Shown here piece by piece: positions 31,916-43,183 of a stretch of DNA of 64,000 nt (position 1 is its first letter; every line of letters starts with the position of its first letter). Source of the DNA: Isoetes taiwanensis (lineage: Eukaryota > Streptophyta > Lycopodiopsida > Isoetales > Isoetaceae); the NCBI GenBank assembly GCA_021234155.1, contig JAJEKV010000053.1:1683307-1747306 (forward strand), read 5' to 3'. A model generated the notes under the pieces. It made no database searches. It saw only the letters and a program-made list of their open reading frames with translations, and had not been told where the DNA came from. The position numbers were made by a program, and so were the translations under genes.

Positions 31916-33002
31916 GGTGGTTAGAGGGTTCCATCATAGAGTAGCGGCATAAAGGCTTTTACATTTAAAGTGAGACTCTAATATTCTTCAGCTTTTCCTA
32001 CTTTCTTATGTTTGGCTAAACCTTGGTGTAAGGGAGGTCAACTTTGAGATTTTTGGCGATTTTTTCTTTTTCCCAAAAATTCCCTCCTTTATAGTTTAGC
32101 TATACTTTTTTTAAAAATGTCAAAAAATCGCCATTTAGCTAATATTAAGCTGCTATTTTTTCCAAACTTTCAATGAGAAGGTTGCATGGAAAAACAAACT
32201 TATCATTTACATAAGCTTTTCTTTATGGACTTTTTTTTTTTTTGAAGGGCGTGAGACTCTTTTTATTGACAAGAACAAAGGCGCAATGCCTTTTCTTTAT
32301 GGACTTGTTCTTGCTTTTCTGAATCAATGGACTCGTTCTTGGAACAATACATGTTGACATCTAATTTGTTTGGTTTCGGGGAGGGAACCTCGCGGCAGAA
32401 ATGCAAGATTCGTTTGTTTCAAGATCTGTCCTCATAGTTTGCAAAGAAGTTTGTTTATTCGTCCTCATAGGTCAGCAAAGAAGCAGAAATATAGAAAAAG
32501 ACGGCTGCATGACCCCAAACGTGATGTTTCTTAAAAATCAGAGCTTCCAACTATAATTTATGCAGATATCATGAGTCTTCAAAGCATTCAGTGAAGCTTC
32601 AATGTTAGCCTTTGTGATTCCAAGATCGAAAGACAACTAAAAGGGTAAAAGTAAGGTATGGTGTATAAAAAAATAGGGATACATTGTACATAAATTATGC
32701 ACAAATTATCTAATTTTTAGGCAATTATTATTTAGGGAATTATTATTTAGGCGTTATGATATTAGGGAATTATTGTTATCCCAAAATAGATTTTTTTTTT
32801 TTCAATTTGGAGTACCTTCTTGCCGCGCTCGAGTTTGAACAGAGCATTCTTGCTACCCAATTGTTCTTCCTATCCAATTCCCTCAGTCGATCTTGCAATG
32901 TCGAATCTAGTTGCCGCATAAAGACGATCACCCAGGTTGTCTGCGAAAATCGGTATGCCTATTTCACCTCAACAACCTTCCAATTTGACTTCTGATGACA
33001 AA
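31916..33002. other. AT-rich sequence with no recognised feature
   Basis: Mostly A/T-rich with T runs at about 32230-32243 and 32790-32801. Some or all of 32522-33002 could be the diverged 5' part of the chromovirus LTR: TGATGTTTC at 32522 resembles the TGATGTTCC start at 46076 and would give an LTR of about 1,520 bp. Direct similarity over this stretch is too weak to claim it. Confidence 0.4.
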
Positions 33003-34043
33003 GATTAGGATTAGATATTATTCTCATTTATTATTATGTTATATGGATATATGATGATGGTTGATCATGTTTGCTCCTCTTGTATGGGCAAGGGGGGCAG
33101 AGACCTAGTAGCCTTGTTTAGATGATGCTTCTAGTTTAGACCCTCTAGTTCCTATTATATTGCGGCCTGTGCATAGAGCCCACTAGGCTATGGAGGCTAT
33201 GGAGTGACTGAGCACCACATAATGGAGTCAGTGGCAAGATAGAGGGAGTCCCTGCTGAGCGCGGCTACTAGAGACTTGGAGCGAGCTTATAGTCGGTCAC
33301 TTTGTATGGGTCAGGTATGGGTCCGATACTTCTTGGATTGACGGTGTCGCCCTGACCCTCAGGAGTTGCAGGTGTGGTGTTGGCCTGGTTCTTGTTTTGG
33401 TGGGTTCAGTCGGATATGGACGTGTGTCACCACGATCCTCTAGCCGCCTATAGGACCATTGTCTTTCGGGAAAGGGAGATGCGAACCTTCCTACCTCATC
33501 GGACTGGGGAGATGCAACCCGGGTAGCCTCGTTGGGTGATACCAAGTATCGTCTCCGATAGAGTTACAATCCGCGACAAAGCATGTTTTAGCCCATCTAC
33601 AAAGTATGCACAGGAGGGGCAGATGGAGTGGTCAACCCTAGCCATTGTCTATAGCCAGCCCCGCCATTGTTATATTTCGATCTACTCTATCTTGAGACTC
33701 AGTCGTTAGTCTACTTTCCTTATGAGTCTGAGTCTGGATAGGACCTTATATTTTTTACGATATGTTGGCATCTATGATGGATCTTTGGAAGGATGGATGT
33801 GCTACCCATCATGGTAGTTGATTATATTGTGTTGCTTCGCCACTGCTGATGATATAGTATGCTTCTACTTTTATAGGAGCCCATAGAGGACGGGCGTGCA
33901 AGACACCTATGTGTCTTTCTACCCGTGTCCTGGCCATCCTTGGAATGGGGCAGATAGGAGGGCCTATATAGCAGACAATGCTGGATGGGGGATTTCCCGT
34001 AGAGTATATGGCGGGACATCGTATACTAGTGGAGAGCGTCACA
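33003..34043 (+). repeat. Chromovirus 5' LTR (recognisable part)
   Basis: Strong similarity to 43780-44537 begins near 33003 (gattagatattatt, atatggatatatgatg, tgatcatgtttgctcctcttg) and continues to ggataggacctta. The part from 33730 matches the ends of the reversed LTR at 25511 and the fragment at 27141. It ends GCGTCACA one base before the primer-binding site. Confidence 0.8.
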
Positions 34044-34044
34044 A

Positions 34045-34056
34045 TGGTATCATAAC
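34045..34056 (+). promoter_or_regulatory. Decayed primer-binding site
   Basis: TGGTATCATAAC matches the initiator Met tRNA complement TGGTATCAGAGC at ten of twelve positions and lies one base after the LTR end. Confidence 0.8.
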
Positions 34057-34600
34057 AATGTTCTTGGTTGACCAAGAGCTAGCACTGGCCATAACCCTTA
34101 TCAAATAGAATTAACTGGCCTACTAGAGTATGGAATGGGAATTTCAATGTCGAATCTCGAAAGTGGGAGGAAAATATTTTCCCCCAAGTAGTAGCGTCAT
34201 AGAATTAGGCTAAATTATATGCTTTCGGGGAAAAAACGAGTCAAATGAGCATTCTAGTAAATTTGGAGTGGAAATTATGCATTAACACCAATTTCATGTA
34301 AAATGGATTGAAGAATAGTCAAGTCACAGGACCCGGATGAAAAATGGTGCAAATTCATAATTAAAACCCCAAGAACCATTAAAATTTTCAAAATATAAAG
34401 AAAAATATAATTATATAAGTGAACCATTAATAAGGGTGGCTAAATAATAGAGATATTAATGGCAATAGAATATTCCCTGGCATTTGAGAGCATCTTTTCC
34501 CTTTTAAACACCATTTTAGCCTTTTCCTCTAATTTCGCCCTAAATCCTCTCTCTTTTTTGATCTCCAGCTTAAGTTAATCAGTTTCCCTAACCATAAGAT

Positions 34601-35395
34601 ATGGCGCGCGCCAAGTGCACTGCAACGAAAGTTAGGAGCTCCTGGAAGAGGCCTAGCATGGCGGAGCTAGCGGTGGGTAGTGGCAAGAAGATTCCAGAGC
34701 ACTTGAGGCCGGGGCAAGGTGATGGAGACAAACCCAACACCTCCGACTTCACAAATGAGACCTACCACACCATGGATGGGCGAGCCCGGCATCTGAGGGC
34801 CATGACCATCGTTACTATTAGGCTGAAGGAGAGGTGGGGGTGAACCTCTGACCCTAGCATAAACCGCCCGTATACAAAGTGGCATGAGCCACCTAGGGGC
34901 TAACGAAGAAGCAAAGGTGGAGGAAAAGGTCTTCAAGCTCAAGAAGGACCCCGGAAGTTCGAGTGAAAGAAGCTGCGTACAAAAGTACCTCAAGCTCCGT
35001 GATAGAGCAGGTACAATGATTGGTACTACCGGTAGAACATCCCAAAGTCCGTGGAGGGGAAAAGCCCCAGAACCAGCCCAAACCTCCTCTTCCAAGACCA
35101 ATAGAACCCGCAGTGGAGTCCACCCGCATTACCCAATTTGAGGCATGGAGTCTTAGGAGATCAGGCATTGTGAGCAATGCACCAATCACCTCATCCGAAG
35201 GGCACCATTTGAGCGCCTCCTAGGAGATTATGCAAGATTTTTAGGACAGACCATTGGGTGACACCTCTAGCAGTCCCGATCCTGCTTGGGGAGGCAGCGG
35301 AGGCAAAGCTAGTCTAGCTCTTTGAGGGAGGGCAATCTATGTGTGGTCCATGCTAAAGGGGTCATGATGATGCCCAAGGACCTAAATTTAGATTA
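34601..35395 (+). pseudogene. Histone H3-like pseudogene inside the chromovirus region
   Basis: The ATG at 34601 begins MARAKCTATKV, close to the H3 start MARTKQTARKS. Much later, 35140-35220 reads EIRHCEQCTNHLIRRAPFERLL, matching [23 protein letters not shown]. From about 35299 it reads LGEAAEAKLV-stop-LFEGGNLCVVHAKGV and then MMMPKDLNLD, matching [20 protein letters not shown] and the following IHAKRVTIMPKDIQLA. It then ends at a stop. About 400 bp of unmatched sequence lies between tail and core, and stops and frameshifts are present. The exact H3 type cannot be fixed. Confidence 0.75.
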
Positions 35396-38300
35396 GAAAA
35401 GATAAGATTTAAAAAACTTTTTGAGCGAAATTTTGACTATGAATATATTGTAATTTTCAATTAATGTACTTTGTTAAAAAAATTGTTCAAAAAAGTCAAA
35501 ACCTAGGTCAAAACCCATTTTTTTCGATCGGGCCCAGCCAAAGCGGCGTTTTCGAGAAGTCTCGAAGGGCCATTCACCTGCGATTGTGACCGGATTTGCC
35601 CATAAAAGTCGATTAGAATGAGCATTTTTCTAAGAAGTAAAGTCATAGATAAACTAAACTTAATCAAATAGATCAACTTAGCGACTTATATTAGTCAAAT
35701 TGACTATTTTTTTACCAAAATAAGCCATTTTCTGGTCAAATCATGCCGAACGCGTTTCCGAGAGTCTCAGAAAGACCATTCATGCGGTGTGACTGGATTT
35801 GCATAAGTAGATCCAAATTTGTCCCAAAATTAAGCCCAACAAAACCCCTCCGGTGTGTTTTTGTCTTGTTCTAGCTAGAGTAGCACTTCAAATCAATCAG
35901 ATTGGCCCAGTATAAGTCCCATAACATAGATTTTTTCAAGTAGGCAGTCTGGCACGGAAACCTAGGCAACTCTAACCTATATAAGGGGATCCATTTGACT
36001 GTCTTCTTCACAAAGTTTGCTCTTACTGCACTTGGCGATTTTCCAATCCTTTTACCATCTTCCCAAACCATTTTCTACCTAGTCTACGCTCTATAAAACC
36101 TACCAACCGTCAAATGGTACAACACCACCGTCCACATCGGTGAGGTGCCCGATCCAAGAGGCTTTCAAGGTATTGATCACCTCTTGACCTTCCGCCCAAC
36201 ATTGACAAGGACACCCTATTACCGCAGACATCATATGCGGCAAGTCTTACCATGGGAAGTTAGCCTTTCACCATGAGGAGGAAATGTATATCCTTAAATC
36301 GCTCACTTAGATGTTGGGCAGATCTCCAAAATCAAAAAGCAAATTTGTTGGGATAGGACAACAAATATGCCATTACATGAATTGCAAAGCTCATAGACCG
36401 CAGGTACATCTCGTCTCAAAGCGGCTCTCACTATATTCATGCGGTTCATAGCCATCAACAAGCCATACGACCATTGGATTTAGCACCCTTGAACCGAGGG
36501 TGAATCAGCTTCATCCACGAATACATCTACTATGATGCGTCATCAGAGCGCACCTCAAGCTGGAAGGAAACTATAAAGAAGTGGAAGAGTAAGGCGAGGA
36601 AGAAGAGATTAGCATAGAGGATGAGAAAGCGGCTTGAGAGGCACGATGAGGACTTAAGAAGGGCCCGCGAGATCCACCAATCGACATTCTTGCCTTATTT
36701 CCGGTTGTCATTGAAGGGGGAGTACCTCTTTGTGTGTGATATCCTCTAGCTACCACCTTTGCTTGGAGGAAGGATTGAAAATCGGCGAGCTCTTAGGGTT
36801 GATTGCGAGAAGGGGCAGCAAAGAGACCTCCGGGTGGAGGTCCAAACCGCGAGTTGCCCCATCCGATCAAGTAAGCGTAAGAGGTCCCATCCCATGTCAA
36901 CACGGAGAGTGCTAGGCTGTTGGAGTTCATACCATAATCTATTTATTGATTAACCTTTGAAAGCGGAACCTGCCCGAGAAGAAATGGATCATTGATAATA
37001 TTTTTGCATAGTTGAGAAGCAGAGATACATGTAGAGTTTAAATGGTTTGAATGCAAAGGGAACAATGGTACAATTGCACCACGATTGTAGTTGAATCTAG
37101 GTCAACATTCACCTAGGTAAATGAGAAAATTTAGGTTTAATATAAACCTAAGTTGCTATGGTCCATTGTGAACCATGGAATACAGTTAATGGTTTATTAT
37201 GAAATATAAAAGGAGACAGCGAAACCATTGAAATCAAATAGAGAATATTCAAAGGCTGAACGAGATCCATGGAACCAATTTTAGTTCGAATTGGCTCGGT
37301 CCAATACTGTGCAGCCATGATCCGGGATCATGCTAACGGTCTGGCATCACCGCCGGACTGTTGTGATAAAACAAGAAGGAAGATCGATCTGTATATTCAT
37401 GGGGACAGTCTTGGACGATACCATTGAAGATCAAACAAGGCATCGAAATAGGGTAATGGTTATTGCTACAGTGGTTGATATGATTTGAATTGAGGGGTAT
37501 ACTTATTGTGTAATGGTTCTAAGATGTTTTGATATGAAGAATGATAAGTTCCCTCTAGTAAGTTTATGTTACACATTAATTGCATTACAATATGATCTTA
37601 GATTGATCTAAGTTCTTATAAGCTGGTATTTATTGTGATACAAATTTTTGTGATTGTAGAAGGTGAATAACTTTTATTCTTGACCTTGTATTTCTAACAC
37701 TAGCACCATGTTAAGGGATCATGACGACCTCTTAGCAGTGGACATTTCTGGCGGCCGGCGGGGAAGGAAAGGTCGCGAGAGGCAAGCAAAGCTAAGGCGG
37801 GATATCAAGAGGAAAGGCCCTTGATTCTACCTTCCAGCTCTATGCTGGGGCGGATGATAGTATTTCATATGGAATTTCAGCCCAAGAGGAGAAAGCGGTG
37901 TCACTCTTGATTGCACTCATAGATTTGACCCTGCGCCAAGATGAGAGAAAATACTGATCATGTTATCCTCTTCAAGAGATCAGTAGTACTCTACAGCTTG
38001 GACTTTGCACGAGGGCATCTGAGAGACACACCACTAACTGTAGTGGCAGCCACAACACCCCAACTCCCAGCCCCCTAGATGGTGCGAGCGAAGAATCTTC
38101 ACGCAACATCCTCCGCAATATCGGCAAAGGTTCTTGGCTTAAAGATGTCAAGAACTTCTTCAAGTCAAAGAAGAGTTCTAGGGATTCAACTTTCTCTTAG
38201 CATGTGTTAATTAAAGGTTTAACTTCATATCTACTATTTAAGCTATTGAAGCTTCAAAACTGTATATTTATGATGACATGGTTAAAATATTTTATTGTAA

Positions 38301-38419
38301 CCTTGTAAATTGAGTTTTAACTTGATTTTTTTTACGAGTGAAATGACTCAATATAGAAGTCCCATAAACAACATATAACTTTGAATAACAAATATGTGTA
38401 ACTAATCCTTATAACTAGA
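35396..38419 (+). other. Long unassigned stretch before Gag
   Basis: No known domain is recognised over 3 kb. Two places look coding: 36110-36270 (GEVPDPRGFQGIDHLLTFRP, TRTPYYRRHHMRQVLPWEV) and 38080-38200 (GASEESSRNILRNIGKGSWL, KDVKNFFKSKKSSRD). Stops surround both. The stretch may be one or more older insertions or an uncharacterised retroelement ORF. Confidence 0.35.
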
Positions 38420-39465
38420 AACCTTGGCACCGCCTCACAGGATTAAGGTAGACAACACAATCGATAGTCTAGGAACCTTTTTTGGCCAGGAACAGGATGA
38501 GGAGGACAACATGTCAGCAGAGACCATTAACACGAGGTTGATAGAGATGCGCAACCAGATGCAACAGTTAGTGCAATGGGCTACGCCACTCATGAGAGCT
38601 TAGGAGTGTGGACCTATGCCATCCCCCCCCTCCCCAACTAGAACAAGTAGATCAACGAGCGAGCGAGGCGGCACTAGGGGCACATAAGGGCCGGGGAAAA
38701 GGAAGAGGAGAAATAGGAGGAGCCCTAGCCCGTTAAGCTCCGGCTCGGTGGCCGGCCGCACGGACATTGGATCACCACGGTGGATTACGAGGTGAGTCGG
38801 ATAACTTCGCCAAGGTAGGAGCAGGGAACATAAGCGAAAGATTACTAGAAGAAAATTAGTATTGCCATGAGCAACGTGTGGAAAACCCACAAGCAGGGTC
38901 AATTTTCCAGGAAAGACAAGTCGGGAATGGAACCAGAAGCATGGTTAGATGAGATGGATGAGTTTGGAAACTCACATGGGATGAAGGATAAGGACATTGC
39001 AAGGTAGCAACGTCACTCACTGGGCCACCGCACATATGGTGGAAGGGTTATGCAAAGTCTAATAAGCTGAAAAGGAATAATTGCAGGTTCAAGACTTTCA
39101 GCAAAGCCTTTCGCAAACAATATGTTCCACGATCCTATACAAGCAGGTAAATTTAGCAATTCTACCAACTAGACCAAGGGAACATGTCAGTGGCTCAGTA
39201 CACGGAAGAGTTTATGAGGTTAAGACTGAATGTACCAAGGATAACGAAAAGCCAAGCAGTGGATGGGTACATCGAAGTATTGAACAACAATATCAAAAGG
39301 CTTGTCGGTAGGGGAGGGCCATTAACCGCAAAAAAGGGACAAAGAAATTTGTACTCGAAGCTGGCAAAAGCAATGTTTGATTGTGATAGGGATGAGATTT
39401 CAATCATGGCACTTGATAGCAACTGCTTTTTGGTCAAAGGTAAGGAAATTCCTTCTATAGCTTGA
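38420..39465 (+). pseudogene. Chromovirus Gag (no zinc knuckle)
   Basis: N-terminal part: DNTIDSLGTFFGQEQDEEDN, ETINTRLIEMRNQMQQLVQW. The core Gag domain follows in two frames: KSGMEPEAWLDEMDEFGNSH (38915 on), CRFKTFSKAFRKQYVPRSYT and MSVAQYTEEFMRLRLNVPRI (39184 on). The expected CCHC knuckle does not occur; the frame ends SNCFLVKGKEIPS at 39465. The region joins RT leader almost directly, which means that the knuckle and protease have been deleted. Confidence 0.8.
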
Positions 39466-39468
39466 TGC

Positions 39469-40330
39469 ATGTCTTTGAAACAGTTGCATAAATACATGAT
39501 GAGGGATAAAATTAAGTACATTCTTAGGCTAGAGATTGTGGAGCCAGACCAGAAGCATCAGAAAGAGTTAAATTTGAAGCAATTCCCTAAGGCAATTGCT
39601 AGACTAATCAAGGAATTTGATGATATCTTTCCAGATGAAATCCGTGAGCTACCACCCTATAGAGGCATGGAATGTGAGATCACTTTAGCACCAGATGTTA
39701 AGCCTACTAGTAAGGCTCCTTATAGGATGAGCACCCTAGAGCTAGCGAGCTAAAGAAGCGATTCTTGAGCTGCTAGAGCTTGGATTTATAAGAGCAAGTG
39801 TATCCCCTTGGGGGCACCCATCCTCTTAATGTGAAAAGAAAGGCGGGGAGTTTGAGGAGGTGTATTGACTACCATCAATTGAAAATAATAAAGAATAAAT
39901 ATGCCTTGCCAAGGGCAAATGACTTGATGGACTAGCTCCAAGGACCAAAAGTCTTTTCCAAGATTGATTTGAGATCAGCCGGATAAGAATCAAGGAAGAG
40001 GATATTTATAAAGGCTTTTTTTAGAGCCTGATTTATAGCAAGTCAATGGAAGAGCATGTGCACTTAAGGAAAGTTTTGGAGAAGTTAAGGCGCCACCGCT
40101 TATTCAACAAGCTTTCTAAACCATTTTGCACACCAAAAGTCGAGTACCTAGGTCATGTGGTATCAGCCGAGGGTATCGTCACCGATCCGTTGAAGATCTA
40201 GGCAATAAGTAGTTAGCCGACATCGAAAAATGTAGCAAAAGTAAGAAGTTTTTTTGCCTTGTTGGATGCTATAGGAAGTTCATGAAAAGACTTTGGCAAG
40301 TGGGCAACTTCCCTCTCAGATCTCACGAAG
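39469..40330 (+). pseudogene. Chromovirus RT lacking its active site
   Basis: The RT leader is clear: FPKAIARLIKEFDDIFPDEI, ELPPYRGMECEITLAPDVKP (39580-39710). Next come [40 protein letters not shown] and VFSKIDLRSAG (to about 39980), then RIKEEDI. At about 40020-40030 the text jumps to LIYSKSMEEH, which in relatives lies after the xxDD box. About 45 residues, including the PFGLTNAP and F-x-D-D motifs, are gone. It continues LRKVLEKLRRHRLFNKLSK and VEYLGHVVSAEGIVTDPLKI (40140-40200). Confidence 0.85.
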
Positions 40331-40800
40331 CACTTCAAAGTCAAATATTGGGTGGATCATTGGGTCAAGAATGTTCAAGCTTCCTTTAACAGGCTCAAGG
40401 AAGCCTTGACAACGGCCCCGGTGTTAATATTATTAAACCCAGATAAAGATAAACTTGTGGCAACTGATGCAAGTAAGATAGCCACGGTAGTGCTTATCTT
40501 GAGAAAGCGAGTTGCGGCATACGACTTCAAAAGAATGAATGGCAGAGAGCAACGCTACCCAACTCCGTCGTCAAGGTCCCGCGTATTTGGAGGCACTATT
40601 TGCTGGGAAGGAGATTTCAGTTAGATCTTGACCACGAGCCTCGGTTACATCTTCCATGATCATTCGTCAACTTAAGACAAAGACGTTGGATGGAGTTCCT
40701 GGAAGAATATTATTTTGACATATCATACAAGCAAGGGAAGTTAAATGTGGTTACTAACGTACTTTCTCGCCGGTCGTTGGCGACTAGAATTCATTGCAAT
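40331..40800 (+). pseudogene. Chromovirus RNase H
   Basis: ASFNRLKEALTTAPVLILLN, DKDKLVATDASKIATVVLIL, then AAYDFKRMNGREQRYPT (40352-40565) match the start of Ty3/gypsy RNase H with its DAS motif. After a shift come RVWRHYLLGRRF and DHEPRLH, then RRWMEFLEEYYFDISYKQGK (40683 on) and NVLSRR. Frameshifts are present. Confidence 0.85.
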
Positions 40801-40959
40801 GCCATCTCGACTCTCTTCAGCGAGTTCGACAAAAAGATTGAAGATGCTATCTCTTCTAGTGAAGAATTCTGAGAAATATGGGCTAGTCTTTGCAAGGAAG
40901 CAAGGACAGAGAAGGAAAAGAGACCTACAAGAAATTTAAGAAGGAAGGCAACCCTTTTA

Positions 40960-41830
40960 CTATTAGGATAAGCTTTGTGTCCCGGAAGTATCAGGAGTAA
41001 GGAAGTTGATCCTCCACGATACTCACAATATAGCCGGCCACAGAGGATTTATGAAGATATACTTCAAGATATGTAGTAGTTATTTACGGCACGGCATGAA
41101 GAAAGACATCGCCAAGTATATTCGAGAGTGTTAGTTATGCCAGCAGACGAAGGAAGATCAACTTTGAATTCCAGGGGCTCTTTAACCATTGGCGGTGCCA
41201 GATGCCAAGTGAGAGATGGTGAGCATGGATTTCATCACGGGCTTTCCCGAACATCTAGGACCCATGATGCCTTGATGGTGGCAGTTGATAAGTTGTTTAA
41301 GATGGCACACTTCTTGCCATGCAAGACCATGGACACAACCCTAGATACAACCTTGCTTTTTGCCAAGGAAATCTTTAGATTGCATGGGATGCCTAGAGGA
41401 ATCATATCAGATAGAGAACAAAGTTCATAAGTGTATTTTGGAGAGACGTCTTCAACACTATTGGGACGAAGCTTTGTATGAGTACTGCATATCATCCCCA
41501 AACCGATGGTCAGACGGAAAGGACGAACATGATCTTGGAAGATATATTTAGACATTATGTCTGGAATAAGCAATTAAAATGGGAGGACTATATCTACTTG
41601 GTTGAATTTGCATATAATACTACTAAGCAAGAGTCATCTCAGATGTCCCCCTTCATGATCAATTATGGCTATCAATGCCTCATACCAGATACATGGCACA
41701 ATCTTGTGTTGTTAAGGGTAGAAGTGTCTCAGCAGTTGTTGGTAGATATACAACAATTAGTGGAAGAGTCCGAGGCTTGCTCGCAGCAAGAAGCCATCAG
41801 AAGAGCTTGGCAGACAAGCATAGGACAATA
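40960..41830 (+). pseudogene. Chromovirus integrase
   Basis: The zinc finger is decayed but ordered (PEVSGVRKLILHDTHN, AGHRGFMKIYF, CQQTKEDQL in changing frames). The core has D in SMDFITGFPEH (41228-41230), KMAHFLPCKTMDTTL, D in GIISDRE (41410-41412) and E in YHPQTDGQTERTN (41517-41519). The spacing between the second D and E is 104 bp, near the family's 35 codons plus a one-base shift. LVEFAYNTTKQESSQMSPF follows. Confidence 0.85.
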
Positions 41831-42320
41831 AGAGAGTTCAAGGTGGGTGATAGTGTGTCGCTCAAGATCAAGATCAAGCAAGCCAAGCTCAGAATTGGGA
41901 ATTGCAAGAAGCTTACTCCAAGATGGGCGAGATCATTTAAGATTGTTGCGGGAGTTGGGAACCAATCTTATAAGCTCGACTTACCCGCTCATCTAAAGGT
42001 TCACAAGGTCTTCCACGTGAGCCTACTTAAGAGGCATACCCCAAACCCAGAGGATAGGTTTTTGATACTCCAACCTTGTTGGAAATGACTGAGGAACGAA
42101 TTGAAATAGTTCTCGGGTTGATTCTAACAAGAAGGTCTCAATTCCTTCAATACTTAGTCAAGTAGAAGCACTTGCCAGTGGAAGACGTGACATATGTATT
42201 AAAACAAGATATAGAGAAGCAATACCCACAGTTCATGGAGCAATTCGACGACCAAATCATCTCTGAATTGGTTGATGCCAATCCGTTAGGTGGTCTTAGC
42301 TTAGCTTGTATGATTTAGGG
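41831..42320 (+). pseudogene. Chromovirus integrase C-terminus and chromodomain
   Basis: The frame reads LADKHRTIREFKVGDSVSLK, LDLPAHLKVHKVFHVSLLKR. In another frame IVLGLILTRRSQFLQYLVK-stop-KHLPVEDVTYVL matches the chromodomain pattern QYLVKWK-x-LP-x-EDATW. Chromodomains are thought to guide integration to marked chromatin. The tryptophan of KWK is a stop here. Tail (EKQYPQFMEQFDDQI) matches the minus-strand copy at 46.8 kb. Confidence 0.85.
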
Positions 42321-42377
42321 TAACCGCTGAAAGCGTATGCATTTTAGGTTAGTTAGGATACATACATGAAAGTCTTG

Positions 42378-42725
42378 GAGCGTGAGCGATGATGAGATCC
42401 CCCTCGGGTGTTCTCTAGGCCAATATGCACCAGGAGTGTGCATGACCGAAGCGGTCATGTACGAGTAGGCATGGGATCGTGGGCGATAATGGGATCATCG
42501 TTAGGATGTTCTCTATGCCACGATGCACGGAATATGCGCATGACCATGGGGGGTCATGATGAGGTAAGCGTGATCATGGGCGAGAATGGGATCATTGGGG
42601 ATGTTCCCTAAAACCCTCAGGGGCATGATGCACTGCGGGTGTGCATGATCGAAGGGATCATGTATAAGGTAGCACCCGATCATGGGCAATGATAGGATCA
42701 TCTTAAACGGTCCTTAAGCTCAAAT
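42378..42725 (+). repeat. Minisatellite, about 95-110 bp units
   Basis: Units begin near 42382, 42478, 42567 and 42677 with c(g/a)tg(a/g)gcga-aatgggatcat. They continue ttctc-atgccacgatgcac, gtgtgcatgaccga and gtcatgta. The array lies between the chromodomain and the polypurine tract. Internal short palindromes (catgatc, gatcatg) recur in each unit. Confidence 0.75.
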
Positions 42726-43168
42726 CCTATGGGCCATGATCGAGTGCAGGTAATAGAGGTAACCTTGGGCTAGTAGTCGGCCCAAGGAGGTAATTAGGGG
42801 GGTGGTCCCCTTAAAACCACAACTTATTAACTAAACCAACATAATGAGCTATACGTGAAAGCCCGTGAAAGAGGAGCATGGAGGAGGGAGCACGTTAGAG
42901 AAGATAGGAGTCATAAAATTTTGTACTTAATTATGAACTCCTAAGCATGTTTTGATAACGCTATGTGCTAACTTTTATAATAATAACTATTAAGGCTATA
43001 TAATTTTGTGTGTGTGTATAAGTATAGCCTTACAATTAATGTTGTAAATAAGTAAGTGGAAGTTGATCATTTGAATAAAGTTGAATTGCTATACTCCTTG
43101 TTGATTGTATCTTGTAAGGTTGATACATGTTCGTCACTTTACCGCAATGCTGAGGACAACATTAGGCT
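42726..43168 (+). other. Chromovirus 3' untranslated region
   Basis: Non-coding sequence between the minisatellite and the polypurine tract, with a tgtgtgtgta run near 43009. Confidence 0.5.
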
Positions 43169-43180
43169 AAGGGGGGGAGA
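43169..43180 (+). promoter_or_regulatory. Polypurine tract of the + chromovirus
   Basis: AAGGGGGGGAGA follows tgctgaggacaacattaggct and precedes the LTR start TGACGTTCC at 43184. The same order (ttgaggatagcatcaattc, AAGGTGAGGAGA, TGATGTTCC) is seen on the minus strand at 46076. Confidence 0.8.
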
Positions 43181-43183
43181 ATC

